From Streptomyces sp. NBC_00539 (GTDB taxonomy: Bacteria; Actinomycetota; Actinomycetes; Streptomycetales; Streptomycetaceae): 64,000 nt of DNA. The notes beneath the pieces were generated by a model that was given only the letters and a program-made list of their open reading frames with translations, was not told the origin of the DNA and made no database searches. Location: contig NZ_CP107811.1 in assembly GCF_036346105.1 (NCBI RefSeq), forward strand, positions 3,724,501-3,788,500. The letters run 5' to 3'. The number at the start of each line of letters is the position of its first letter. The first letter of the stretch is position 1. Made by a program: the position numbers and the translations under genes. This document shows positions 1-10,554 of the stretch, piece after piece.

Positions 1-1008
1 CGCTGCAAGACCCCGTTCCACAACGTCATCAAGGACGCCGGCATCCAGCTGTCCGAGATCGACCACGTGGTCCTGGTCGGCGGCTCCACCCGCATGCCGG
101 CCGTCGCCGAGCTCGTCAAGGAGCTCACCGGCGGTCAGGACGCCAACAAGGGCGTCAACCCGGACGAGGTCGTCGCCATCGGCGCGACCCTGCAGGCCGG
201 TGTGCTCAAGGGTGAGGTCAAGGACGTCCTGCTCCTCGACGTGACCCCGCTGTCCCTCGGCATCGAGACCAAGGGCGGCATCATGACCAAGCTCATCGAG
301 CGCAACACGACCATCCCGACCAAGCGCTCCGAGATCTTCACGACGGCCGAGGACAACCAGCCGTCCGTGCAGATCCAGGTCTACCAGGGCGAGCGCGAGA
401 TCGCGGCGTACAACAAGAAGCTCGGCATGTTCGAGCTGACCGGTCTGCCGCCGGCCCCGCGTGGCGTCCCGCAGATCGAGGTCTCCTTCGACATCGACGC
501 CAACGGCATCATGCACGTCACGGCCAAGGACCTCGGCACGGGCAAGGAGCAGAAGATGACCGTCACCGGCGGCTCTTCGCTCGGCAAGGACGAGGTCGAC
601 CGCATGCGCCAGGAGGCGGAGCAGTACGCGGACGAGGACCTGCGCCGCAAGGAGGCCGCGGAGACGCGCAACCAGGCCGAGCAGCTCGTGTACCAGACGG
701 AGAAGTTCGTCAAGGACAACGAGGACAAGGTCCCGGCCGACGTCAAGAGCGAGGTCGAGGCGGCCGTCGCGGAGCTCAAGGAGAAGCTCAAGGGCGACTC
801 CGCCGAGGGCGACAACACCGCTGAGATCCGTACGGCCACGGAGAAGGTCGCCGCGGTCAGCCAGAAGCTCGGCCAGGCGATCTACGCCGACGCCCAGGCG
901 GCCCAGGCCGCGGGCGGCGCCGGTGACGCCGGCCAGGCCAAGGCCGACGACGACGTGGTCGACGCCGAGATCGTGGACGACGAGAAGCCGAAGGGTGGCG
1001 CTGCCTGA
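1..1008 (+). CDS. dnaK: Chaperone protein DnaK, C-terminal part (5' truncated)
   Basis: The frame is open from base 1, so the window starts inside the gene; about 335 C-terminal residues are present. It begins in the ATPase domain ([13 protein letters not shown] phosphate-binding segment), followed by the linker and beta-sandwich substrate-binding domain ([17 protein letters not shown]) and the helical lid, ending in an acidic tail ([13 protein letters not shown]). DnaK is the cytoplasmic Hsp70 that folds and protects proteins with GrpE and DnaJ. The TGA shares its A with the grpE ATG, so the two genes are translationally coupled. The promoter and its HspR operators lie outside the window. 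Confidence 0.98.
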   Translation, partial: RCKTPFHNVIKDAGIQLSEIDHVVLVGGSTRMPAVAELVKELTGGQDANKGVNPDEVVAIGATLQAGVLKGEVKDVLLLDVTPLSLGIETKGGIMTKLIERNTTIPTKRSEIFTTAEDNQPSVQIQVYQGEREIAAYNKKLGMFELTGLPPAPRGVPQIEVSFDIDANGIMHVTAKDLGTGKEQKMTVTGGSSLGKDEVDRMRQEAEQYADEDLRRKEAAETRNQAEQLVYQTEKFVKDNEDKVPADVKSEVEAAVAELKEKLKGDSAEGDNTAEIRTATEKVAAVSQKLGQAIYADAQAAQAAGGAGDAGQAKADDDVVDAEIVDDEKPKGGAA

Positions 1009-1691
1009 TGTCGGAGGAGACCAAGGGTTTCGACGAGGAGCCCGAAGTCCCCACCGGTGCCGGCGCGGACGACGCGGCAGCCGAGCCGAAGGCCGCCGAC
1101 TCCTCCAAGGAGGACGAGGCGGCCCCGGCCGGGGACGCAGCAGCCGAGGCCCTCGGCAAGGAGAGCGCCCTCCTGGCGCAGCTGGACCAGGCCCGCACCG
1201 CGCTCGGTGAGCGCACCGCTGACCTCCAGCGGCTCCAGGCGGAGTACCAGAACTACCGCCGGCGGGTGGAGCGGGACCGGATCGCCGTCAAGGAGATCGC
1301 GGTCGCGTCCCTCCTGACGGAGCTGCTCCCGACGCTGGACGACATCGGCCGGGCGCGGGAGCACGGCGAGCTGGTCGGCGGCTTCAAGTCGGTGGCCGAA
1401 TCGCTGGAGACGGCGGCCGCCAAGATGGGGCTGCAGCAGTTCGGCAAGGAGGGCGAGCCCTTCGACCCGACCGTCCACGAGGCCCTGATGCACTCGTACG
1501 CGCCGGACGTCACCGAGACGACCTGCGTGGCGATCCTGCAGCCGGGCTACCGGATCGGCGAGCGCACCATCCGTCCCGCCCGGGTCGCGGTGGCCGAGCC
1601 CCAGCCGGGCGCGGCTCCCGCCGCGAAGTCCGAGTCCGCGGACGGCGACACGCCGTCTGACAAGGACACGGATGCCCCGGACAAGGGCTGA
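1008..1691 (+). CDS. grpE: Nucleotide exchange factor GrpE
   Basis: A 227-residue protein with an acidic Ala/Glu-rich N-terminus, a central coiled-coil helix (about residues 60-100, with QNYRRRVERDR) and the C-terminal beta-wing domain ending in the ATILQPGYRIG-type motif followed by a disordered tail. GrpE releases ADP from DnaK. It overlaps the dnaK stop by one base and lies 39 bases before dnaJ, consistent with one heat-shock transcript. Length and motif order fit actinobacterial GrpE. Confidence 0.96.
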   Translation: MSEETKGFDEEPEVPTGAGADDAAAEPKAADSSKEDEAAPAGDAAAEALGKESALLAQLDQARTALGERTADLQRLQAEYQNYRRRVERDRIAVKEIAVASLLTELLPTLDDIGRAREHGELVGGFKSVAESLETAAAKMGLQQFGKEGEPFDPTVHEALMHSYAPDVTETTCVAILQPGYRIGERTIRPARVAVAEPQPGAAPAAKSESADGDTPSDKDTDAPDKG

Positions 1692-1730
1692 CGTCGAACA
1701 TGTAGGTGTACGAGAGGAGGGCCACCGGGG

Positions 1731-2915
1731 ATGAGCACGAAGGACTTCGTCGAGAAGGACTACTACAAGGTCCTCGGTGTCCCCAAGGACGCCACCGAGG
1801 CCGAGATCAAGAAGGCGTACCGGAAGCTCGCCCGCGAGTTCCACCCGGACGCCAACAAGGGCGACGCCTCGGCCGAGGAGCGCTTCAAGGAGATCTCCGA
1901 GGCGAACGACATCCTCGGGGACGCGAAGAAGCGCAAGGAGTACGACGAGGCGCGCGCGCTGTTCGGGAACGGCGGCTTCCGCCCCGGGCCCGGCGGGGCC
2001 GGCGGTTCGTTCAACTTCGACCTCGGTGACCTCTTCGGCGGCACGCAGCCGGGCGGCGCGGGCGGCGGCTTCGGCGGCGGCCTCGGTGACGTCTTCGGCG
2101 GCCTGTTCAACCGCGGCGGCGCGGGCCCCGGTGCGGGAACCCGCACCCAGCCCCGCCGCGGCCAGGACATCGAGTCGGAGGTCACCCTCTCCTTCACGGA
2201 GGCGGTGGACGGGGCCACGGTCCCGCTGCGGATGTCCTCGCAGGCGCCCTGCAAGGCCTGTTCGGGCACCGGCGACAAGAACGGCACCCCCCGGGTGTGC
2301 CCGACCTGCGTCGGTACGGGCCAGGTCTCGCGGGGCAGCGGCGGCGGCTTCTCGCTGACCGACCCCTGCGCGGACTGCAAGGGCCGCGGCCTGATCGCCG
2401 AGACCCCCTGTGACGTCTGCAAGGGCAGCGGCCGGGCCCGCAGCTCCCGCACCATGCAGGTCCGGATCCCGGCGGGCGTCTTCGACGGCCAGCGGATCCG
2501 GCTGCGCGGCAAGGGCGCCCCGGGTGAGCGCGGTGGTCCCGCCGGCGACCTGTACGTGGTCGTCCACGTCGGCAGCCACCCCGTGTTCGGCCGCAAGGAC
2601 GACAACCTGACGGTGACCGTCCCGGTGACGATCGCGGAGGCGGCACTCGGCGCCGAGATCAAGGTGCCGACGCTGAACGGTCCCCCGGTCACGCTGAAGC
2701 TGCCGCCGGGCACGCCCGGCGGCCGTACGATGCGCGCCCGGGGCAAGGGTGCGGTCCGCAAGGACGGCACCCGCGGAGACCTGCTGGTGACGGTCGAGGT
2801 GGCCGTCCCGGCGGAACTGTCGGACAAGGCCCGCGAGGCGCTGGAGATGTACCGCGACGCGACCGGGTCCGAGGACCCGCGTGCCGCGCTGTTCGAGTCC
2901 GCGAAGGGAGCATGA
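1731..2915 (+). CDS. dnaJ: Molecular chaperone DnaJ (DnaJ1, operon copy)
   Basis: A 394-residue type I Hsp40. The J domain (residues about 10-75) carries the HPD motif in REFHPDANKG; a Gly/Phe-rich stretch follows (about 80-145); then four CxxCxGxG zinc repeats (CKACSGTG, CPTCVGTG, CADCKGRG, CDVCKGSG) and the C-terminal client-binding domain. It delivers substrates to DnaK and stimulates its ATPase. A GAGAGGAGG ribosome site precedes the ATG. The next gene, hspR, starts one base after the stop. Confidence 0.97.
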   Translation: MSTKDFVEKDYYKVLGVPKDATEAEIKKAYRKLAREFHPDANKGDASAEERFKEISEANDILGDAKKRKEYDEARALFGNGGFRPGPGGAGGSFNFDLGDLFGGTQPGGAGGGFGGGLGDVFGGLFNRGGAGPGAGTRTQPRRGQDIESEVTLSFTEAVDGATVPLRMSSQAPCKACSGTGDKNGTPRVCPTCVGTGQVSRGSGGGFSLTDPCADCKGRGLIAETPCDVCKGSGRARSSRTMQVRIPAGVFDGQRIRLRGKGAPGERGGPAGDLYVVVHVGSHPVFGRKDDNLTVTVPVTIAEAALGAEIKVPTLNGPPVTLKLPPGTPGGRTMRARGKGAVRKDGTRGDLLVTVEVAVPAELSDKAREALEMYRDATGSEDPRAALFESAKGA

Positions 2916-2916
2916 G

Positions 2917-3363
2917 ATGGACGGCCGCCGCAGGAACCCGTACCAACTGACCGATGAGACACCGGTCTACGTGATCTCGGTGGCCGCCCAGCTCTCGGGT
3001 CTGCATCCGCAGACCCTGCGCCAGTACGACCGCCTCGGGCTGGTCTCACCGGACCGGACGGCGGGCCGCGGACGTCGGTATTCGGCCAGGGACATCGAGC
3101 TGCTCCGCACCGTGCAGGCGCTGTCCCAGGACGAGGGCATCAACCTGGCGGGGATCAAGCGGATCATCGAGCTCGAGAACCAGGTCGCGGCGCTCCAGCA
3201 GCGCGTGGCCGAGCTGTCCACCGCTGTGGACGGCGCGGCCGCCGCCCTGCGGGCAAGGGAAGCGCAGGTCCACGCCTCGTACCGGCGTGACCTGGTGCCG
3301 TACCAGCCGCCGCAGCCCGGCAGCGCCCTGGTCGTCTGGCGCCCCAAGCGCCCGAAGGACTGA
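2917..3363 (+). CDS. hspR: Heat-shock repressor HspR (MerR-type)
   Basis: A 148-residue MerR-family regulator. The N-terminal winged helix reads YVISVAAQLSGLHPQTLRQYDRLGL with the GRRYSARDIELL wing; a short coiled coil (NQVAALQQRVAEL) and a basic tail follow. HspR represses dnaK, clpB and related genes by binding HAIR operators, with DnaK as co-repressor, which gives feedback control. The ATG at 2917 is chosen because it begins the conserved sequence and sits one base after the dnaJ TGA; an upstream in-frame ATG lies inside dnaJ. A HAIR site is visible before clpB in this window. Confidence 0.95.
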   Translation: MDGRRRNPYQLTDETPVYVISVAAQLSGLHPQTLRQYDRLGLVSPDRTAGRGRRYSARDIELLRTVQALSQDEGINLAGIKRIIELENQVAALQQRVAELSTAVDGAAAALRAREAQVHASYRRDLVPYQPPQPGSALVVWRPKRPKD

Positions 3364-3386
3364 GGGCGCAGCCGGCGCACAGCACG

Positions 3387-3426
3387 GGGAAGGCCCCGCC
3401 CGGATGGTTCCGGGCGGGGCCTTCCC
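3387..3426 (+). terminator. Terminator after the dnaK operon
   Basis: A perfect 17-bp inverted repeat (GGGAAGGCCCCGCCCGG and its complement) around the six-base loop ATGGTT, starting 23 bases after hspR. It lacks a strong T-tract, as is usual in Streptomyces, and lies between convergent genes, so it may serve both directions. Confidence 0.85.
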
Positions 3427-3440
3427 GCTTCTTCGCGGCG

Positions 3441-4400
3441 TCAGACGTGGCCCGGGGGCAGTGGTGGGGCCGCGCTGTGCAGGATGCCCGACTGGGCGAT
3501 GAGGAAGCCGAGTTGGGCGCGGCTGCCGCTGCCCAGGGCGGTCGCCAGCTTCGCGATGTGCGCGCGGCAGGTGCGGACGTTCATTCCCAGCCGGCGTGCG
3601 ATCGCCTCGTCCACGTGCCCTTCTATGAGCAGCTGGGCTATGGAGCGCTGCACGCCGGAGATACCATCCGGCGTGTGCGTGTACGTCACCTCGTCGCCCA
3701 ACGGCACGGCTCTGCGCCAGAGTTGCTCGAAGACCTTGATGAGGTAGTCGACCAGCCCCGGGTGCCGCAGCTCCAGGGCCACCCGGCGGTCGTCGCTCGC
3801 GGGGATGAACGCCACCGTGCGGTCGAAGATCATGAGGCGCTCTATCAGCTCTTCGAGCGTGCGGATCTCCACCTTCCCCGTGGAGATGCGGTCCACGTAG
3901 GCGAGCGTGCCCTGGCTGTGCCGCACCGTGTGCTGGTAGAGCGTCCTGATGCTCACCCCGCGGTCTATCAGCGGCGCGGCGCGCTCCAGGGCCTCGCTGA
4001 GGATGAACGTGGGCCTGGCGCCGCCCGGCTGGACCGTCAGGGCCTCGGTGTGGCACTCGGCGGTGGCGAGGTCCAGGGCGGCGTTGATCTGGTCGATGCC
4101 CTCGAGCACGGTGATGGCATGGGTGTTGGCGGGACTCTGGGCGCTGATGGCCAGGAACGGCTCGAATGCATCGGTGAGATCTACAGCGGTGCGTCTGCGG
4201 TCCTGGATCTCGCGTTCGATGGGGTGGAGCCGTTGGGCGAGTGCGACGGACGGGGGAACCGCGCGGAGCTGGTTCGCGTCATCGGGGTCGGGTCTCAGTA
4301 GAGCGAATTCGAGCAGGCAGGGGGCGTTCCTGACCTCACCGCGGGCGACGCGGCCGCTGCTGAGCGCGGCCGCGTAGAGGCGTGCTCCCTCGGCGCACAT
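3441..4400 (-). CDS. LuxR-type HTH transcriptional regulator, divergent from a small peptide gene
   Basis: About 319 residues. The C-terminal 60 residues form a LuxR/NarL-type helix-turn-helix (LLIEGHVDEAIARRLGMNVRTCRAHIAKL). The long N-terminal region (APCLLEFALL, PPSVALAQRL, a HPIEREIQDRR coiled helix, FDRTVAFIPA) matches my memory of a common Streptomyces family of stand-alone regulators. The frame is open upstream to an ATG at 4475, but I prefer the ATG at 4400: it begins the family-like sequence, and a TTGACA hexamer lies just upstream of it inside the longer frame. Neither start has a clear ribosome site. It is divergent from the peptide gene at 4579 and is probably its regulator (inference). 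Confidence 0.8.
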   Translation of the reverse strand: MCAEGARLYAAALSSGRVARGEVRNAPCLLEFALLRPDPDDANQLRAVPPSVALAQRLHPIEREIQDRRRTAVDLTDAFEPFLAISAQSPANTHAITVLEGIDQINAALDLATAECHTEALTVQPGGARPTFILSEALERAAPLIDRGVSIRTLYQHTVRHSQGTLAYVDRISTGKVEIRTLEELIERLMIFDRTVAFIPASDDRRVALELRHPGLVDYLIKVFEQLWRRAVPLGDEVTYTHTPDGISGVQRSIAQLLIEGHVDEAIARRLGMNVRTCRAHIAKLATALGSGSRAQLGFLIAQSGILHSAAPPLPPGHV

Positions 4401-4469
4401 CGCCGTGACGGGGTGGGGATGTGTCGGGTTTGTCTCGCTTCTTGTCAAATCTCCACCCCCCAGGGTCCT

Positions 4470-4486
4470 GAACATGTAAGAACATG
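4470..4486. promoter_or_regulatory. Direct repeat GAACATG, 10-bp period, between divergent genes
   Basis: GAACATG occurs at 4470-4476 and again at 4480-4486, one helical turn apart, in the spacer between the LuxR-type regulator and the DLGW peptide gene. It is a candidate operator for the regulator. No binding data support this; it is inferred from position and spacing. Confidence 0.35.
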
Positions 4487-4578
4487 ATGCATCGTCCCTG
4501 TGGCACTGACGTGCCTGAATGAGCCATCGTCTGTCACTGCGGGGGAGAGGATTCCATCAAGTGAGGACGAAGCCGACC

Positions 4579-4788
4579 ATGTATAAGAGAATGCTTCGCT
4601 CGGCGCTTGCCGTTGTTTTCTCCGCCGTTGCGGTCTTCGGAGCAGTCGTCGCCGTGGGCGGGGACGCGGGAAGCGTTCAGGCCAGTGCCGGTGCGCCCGT
4701 CGAGTCGGTAGGCAAGCACGATCTCGGCTGGAACACCGCTCCGCAAGACCTCGGCTGGGACACCGCGCCTGCGCAGGTTTCCCGGTGA
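4579..4788 (+). CDS. Small secreted or membrane peptide with tandem DLGW(N/D)TAP repeat
   Basis: A 69-residue protein. Basic start (MYKRMLRSA), a hydrophobic segment at residues 10-27 that could be a signal peptide or anchor, then a short polar region and two nine-residue repeats, DLGWNTAPQ (48-56) and DLGWDTAPA (57-65). The matching 27-bp DNA repeat spans 4720-4773. A GTGAGGA ribosome site lies about 11 bases before the ATG; a second ATG at 4591 is possible. The stop overlaps the GTG of the next gene (GTGA). I do not recognise a named family. Position beside a LuxR-type regulator suggests a signal or precursor peptide, but that is inference. Confidence 0.75.
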   Translation: MYKRMLRSALAVVFSAVAVFGAVVAVGGDAGSVQASAGAPVESVGKHDLGWNTAPQDLGWDTAPAQVSR

Positions 4789-5099
4789 CCCCCGACGACC
4801 GTGACTTCCGTCGCGAGATGGCTTCGGCGTACCGGTCCGGATGGCAGTTCATCGACCTCGCCACGGCGATCCCCCACGCCGGCGACTCGCTGATGGTCAC
4901 CCTGTTCGGCCAGCCGATCGTCGTAGTACGAGAAGAGGACGAAGACGTCCGGGCCTACCGCTGTCTGCGCCGCCCCCGGGGCGCACCGCAGCCCGTCCGC
5001 TGCGAAGTGCGGTACGGAATGGTCTTCGTCAACCTCGACCAGCGTGACCACCAGCTGTTCGAGCCCGATATCACCGCCGCCACCCCCCGAAGTGCCTGA
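4785..5099 (+). CDS. Rieske-fold-like small protein lacking cluster ligands
   Basis: A 104-residue protein coupled to the peptide gene by a GTGA overlap. Segments resemble the N-terminal Rieske region of ring-hydroxylating oxygenases: GWQFIDLATAIPHAGD, GQPIVVVREEDEDVRAYRC, then RYGMVFVNLDQ. The expected CxH...CxxH iron-sulfur ligands are missing: only CLRRPRG remains where CPHRG would be, and no second His pair follows. It therefore probably cannot hold a 2Fe-2S cluster. It is too short for a full oxygenase. Role unknown; it may act on, or serve as partner to, the coupled peptide. Confidence 0.65.
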   Translation: MTPDDRDFRREMASAYRSGWQFIDLATAIPHAGDSLMVTLFGQPIVVVREEDEDVRAYRCLRRPRGAPQPVRCEVRYGMVFVNLDQRDHQLFEPDITAATPRSA

Positions 5100-5141
5100 A
5101 GCGATTCCCCCTCGTTGCACATCGCTCAGGCGCTACCCCCA

Positions 5142-5185
5142 CACAACGGCGCCATCGTGGACCTGACCACGATGGCGCCGTTGTG
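5142..5185. terminator. Bidirectional terminator hairpin
   Basis: Perfect 19-bp arms (CACAACGGCGCCATCGTGG and its complement) around the loop ACCTGA, lying between the convergent Rieske-like gene and the PPOX gene. Confidence 0.85.
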
Positions 5186-5196
5186 ATGTCGGCGCC

Positions 5197-5601
5197 TCAG
5201 GCGCGGCCCATCGCCCGGTCCAGGGTGATCTCCAGGACGACCCGGTCCGGATTCGGCGAGGGCATCCGTCCGTACCGCTGCGCGTAGCGCTCCACCGCGT
5301 CGGCCACCGACGCCTCGTCCGTAACGACCGTGGCGCGCCCCTCCAGGGTGGCCCAGCGCCGGCCCTCCATCTGGCACACCGCGACCCTCGCGACGCCGTT
5401 CGGCGCGGCCAGCACGTTGCGGACCTTCTTGCTGTGCTTGTTGCTGATCACCCGGGCCAGCCCGGCCTCGGGGTCGTACGTGACACCGACCGGCACCACG
5501 TGCGGGCTGCCGTCCGGGCGGGGGGTGGTGAGGGTGCACACGTGCCGTTCCCGCCAGAAGGCGAGGTATGCGGGCGTGGGGTGGCGTACGTCGTGGGGCA
5601 T
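5197..5601 (-). CDS. PPOX-class F420-dependent oxidoreductase
   Basis: A 134-residue split-barrel flavin/F420-binding protein. Typical features are TPAYLAFWRERHVCTLTTPRPDGSPHVVPVG at the N-terminus (an active-site loop after the first strands), the SNKHSKKVRNV segment that contacts the cofactor phosphate, and the VAVCQMEGRRWATLEG strand pair. In actinobacteria this group usually uses F420 rather than FMN, and the substrate is unknown. It is a single gene facing away from clpB. Confidence 0.85.
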   Translation of the reverse strand: MPHDVRHPTPAYLAFWRERHVCTLTTPRPDGSPHVVPVGVTYDPEAGLARVISNKHSKKVRNVLAAPNGVARVAVCQMEGRRWATLEGRATVVTDEASVADAVERYAQRYGRMPSPNPDRVVLEITLDRAMGRA

Positions 5602-5660
5602 GTGCCGAGCGTACGTCCGCGGCCGCCCGTGTCTTTGGCCGGTGGCCGTCGAAAAACTGC

Positions 5661-5681
5661 CTTGAGTGGAATAGACTCAAC
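5661..5681 (+). promoter_or_regulatory. HAIR operator (HspR binding site) upstream of clpB
   Basis: CTTGAGT-N7-ACTCAAC matches the HAIR consensus CTTGAGT-N7-ACTCAAG at 13 of 14 fixed bases. It lies 69 bases before the clpB start and next to a possible -10 region, so HspR bound here would block clpB transcription. The hspR gene is in the same window. Confidence 0.9.
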
Positions 5682-5749
5682 TTTGTATCCGCTGTATCTA
5701 TCAGACCAGGGGATCCGGATCAGAACCTGCCAGGGAGAGGAGAGCGGCG

Positions 5750-8365
<2,616 letters not shown>

Positions 8366-8419
8366 GGCCGCAGGTGCGGCCGCAGGTGTGGGGCAGGCGC
8401 CGTGAGGCAGGAGCCGCAA

Positions 8420-8460
8420 GGCCGGACCGGGCCCCGGGCGACCGGGACCCCGGTCCGGCC
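8420..8460 (+). terminator. Probable clpB terminator
   Basis: A 12-bp perfect inverted repeat (GGCCGGACCGGG and its complement) with a 17-base loop, 54 bases after the clpB stop. No T-tract follows. Confidence 0.65.
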
Positions 8461-8576
8461 AGGCCCTTACCCGAGCCCTACTCGTGTCCGCCCGGAGCGG
8501 ATCGGACGTGCGGGGCTGGACACGGGGTAGGACCGATGGGGGAGGATGACACCATCCGCACGAAGGGAAGTACACG

Positions 8577-9119
8577 GTGAGCATCGACCCGGCCTCGATT
8601 CCGAATTTCGGAGGGCAGCAGCCCGATCCGCAGGCCACGGGACCGGCGGGCCCCGTCGTCCCCGACCAGGATTTGGTCAAGCAGCTGCTGGAGCAGATGG
8701 AGCTCAAGTACGTCGTCGACGACGAGGGTGACCTCGCGGCGCCGTGGGAGGAGTTCCGGACCTACTTCATGTTCCGCGGCGACGGCGACCAGCAGGTCTT
8801 CTCGGTGCGGACCTTCTACGACCGTCCGCACGGCATCGAAGACAAGCCGCAGCTCCTGGAGACGATCGACGACTGGAACCGTCGCACCCTGTGGCCGAAG
8901 GTCTACAGCCACACGCACGACGACGGCTCCGTCCGCCTGATCGGCGAAGCGCAGATGCTGGTCGGCACCGGCGTCAGCCTGGAGCACTTCGTGTCCTCCA
9001 CCGTCAGCTGGGTCCGCGCCTCGATCGAGTTCGACAAGTGGCTCGTCGAGCAGCTCGGCCTGGAGCAGGACGTCGAATCCGCCGAGGGCGGGGACGACAA
9101 GGACGACGAGGACAACTGA
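8577..9119 (+). CDS. YbjN domain-containing protein
   Basis: A 180-residue cytoplasmic protein. The central region (VDDEGDLAAPWEEFRTYFMFRGDGDQQVFSVRTFY, then WNRRTLWPKVYSHTHDDGSVRLIGEAQM) fits the YbjN fold, which resembles type III secretion chaperones; the C-terminus is acidic (EGGDDKDDEDN). Function in actinobacteria is not established; related proteins are called sensory transduction regulators. The GTG at 8577 follows AAGGGAAG. It is convergent with the next gene with only four bases between the stops. Confidence 0.8.
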   Translation: MSIDPASIPNFGGQQPDPQATGPAGPVVPDQDLVKQLLEQMELKYVVDDEGDLAAPWEEFRTYFMFRGDGDQQVFSVRTFYDRPHGIEDKPQLLETIDDWNRRTLWPKVYSHTHDDGSVRLIGEAQMLVGTGVSLEHFVSSTVSWVRASIEFDKWLVEQLGLEQDVESAEGGDDKDDEDN

Positions 9120-9123
9120 CCCG

Positions 9124-10275
9124 TCACAGCGGTACCCGCGCCACGAGGAGCAGGTACACCCCGTAGCCGTACGAGAGCCCGGCCAGCCCCGCGGTCACCA
9201 CGACCGCGGTGCGGGGCCGGGCTTTGGCCATCACGGCGGCGGGCGCCAGCAGCAGCGGGAACGCGGGCAGCAGGAAGCGCGGCTTCGACTCGAAGAAGCC
9301 GCTGCCGCCGTAGGTGATCAGCATCAGCACCCCGGTGTACACGAGCAGCGCCAGCGGGGCCCGGTCCAGCACCAGCGGCACCGCCAGCAGCGCCGCCACG
9401 ACCAGCACCGCCACGGTGACGGTGGTGGCGAGCGGTACCGGGCCGCCGGTCAGCACCTTCTCGGCGTCGCGCAGTGTGCCCACGCCGAAGTCGAAGCGGG
9501 ACCCCCAGCGCCGCTGGACGGTGAAGTACCCGCCGACGGGATGCCCCGTGCGCGCCCCCACCGCCAGGACGTACGCGGCCCAGCCGGCCGGGGCCAGCAG
9601 CGCGGCCGCCCACACCTCGGGCGCGCGGGGGCCCCGTATCGCCAGCGCGTGCAGGGCCGTCAGGGACACGGCGGCGGCGACGGCGATCCCGGTGGGCCGG
9701 GTCAGTCCGGCAAGGACGGCCAGGGCGGCGGCCCACAGCCAGCGCTCCCGCAGCACCGCGTACAGGGCCCAGGCGGCGAGCGCGGCCAGCAGCGCCTCGG
9801 TGTAGCCGGCGCTGAGCACCACGGAGTGCGGCAGCGTGGCCCACAGCGCGACCAGCAGCACCCCGCCCCGGGCCCCCAGCAGCCGCTGCCCGACCCGGTG
9901 GACCCCGAGGGCGGCCGCGGCCGCGGCGGCCCACGCGACGGCCAGCGCGGCGAGGGCGGTGCCGCCCGCGAGGCGCACCAGTACGGGGTAGAGCGGGAAG
10001 AACGCGTAATCGCTCTGTACGGAGCCGTTCGCCCACATCTGGGTCCGCCCGTACCCGTGGGCGGCGATGCCGAGGTACCAGACGGAGTCCCAGGACCCGC
10101 CGAGCACCCGCACCGGGTCCCGGCCGGCCCACCAGGCGCCGGCGGCGATGATCAGCGCCCCCGCCCCGCGTACGACGGCGAACACCCCGAGCGCGAGCAG
10201 GGCCGGCGACGGGCCGTCCGTGCCCGTCTGCGGCGGCCGCAGGGACACCGTCGGACCCGTCGAAACCGCAGCCAT
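9124..10275 (-). CDS. Membrane glycosyltransferase (PIG-V/mannosyltransferase-like)
   Basis: About 383 residues with many hydrophobic helices and the loop GSWDSVWYLGIAAHGYG, typical of GT-C enzymes that use lipid-linked sugars (WD near the first membrane exit, then an IA.xGY motif). Such proteins transfer mannose or similar sugars outside the membrane. The ATG at 10275 is chosen because GGGAGA precedes it and the upstream extension is low-complexity. Acceptor and sugar cannot be read from sequence. Confidence 0.75.
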   Translation of the reverse strand: MAAVSTGPTVSLRPPQTGTDGPSPALLALGVFAVVRGAGALIIAAGAWWAGRDPVRVLGGSWDSVWYLGIAAHGYGRTQMWANGSVQSDYAFFPLYPVLVRLAGGTALAALAVAWAAAAAAALGVHRVGQRLLGARGGVLLVALWATLPHSVVLSAGYTEALLAALAAWALYAVLRERWLWAAALAVLAGLTRPTGIAVAAAVSLTALHALAIRGPRAPEVWAAALLAPAGWAAYVLAVGARTGHPVGGYFTVQRRWGSRFDFGVGTLRDAEKVLTGGPVPLATTVTVAVLVVAALLAVPLVLDRAPLALLVYTGVLMLITYGGSGFFESKPRFLLPAFPLLLAPAAVMAKARPRTAVVVTAGLAGLSYGYGVYLLLVARVPL

Positions 10276-10489
10276 GTCTCCCGGTCTTCCCGCCGGCGCT
10301 TCCGGCGCGTTCGCGTGCGTCAGCCTCACTCCGGCGCCGATACCCCGGAGCCCGCGGTGGAACGGGCTCCCGGCCGGCCTCCCCACGACGGGCAAACCCT
10401 ACGAGCCCGACCCCCGCCCCGGCTTGTGCCCGACACCCGCCCGGCACCCGCCCGGTCACCGTTTCCCCAGGTGGCACCCGCGAACGCCG

Positions 10490-10514
10490 CCCCCGCGACA
10501 AAGTCTTTCGGGGG
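10490..10514 (-). terminator. Possible terminator after the aminotransferase gene
   Basis: CCCCCG and CGGGGG arms separated by 13 bases, in the 279-base gap between two minus-strand genes. The stem is short, so this is tentative. The rest of the gap holds C-rich low-complexity sequence and no gene that I can see. Confidence 0.3.
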
Positions 10515-10554
10515 ACCCGCACACACCCGTTCGGGCGCCTGCGCAGCCCCGGCC

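Noticed and set aside
4401-4475. N-terminal extension of the LuxR-type regulator
   Set aside because: The added residues have no family match and include a promoter-like TTGACA, so the ATG at 4400 was preferred, though not proven.
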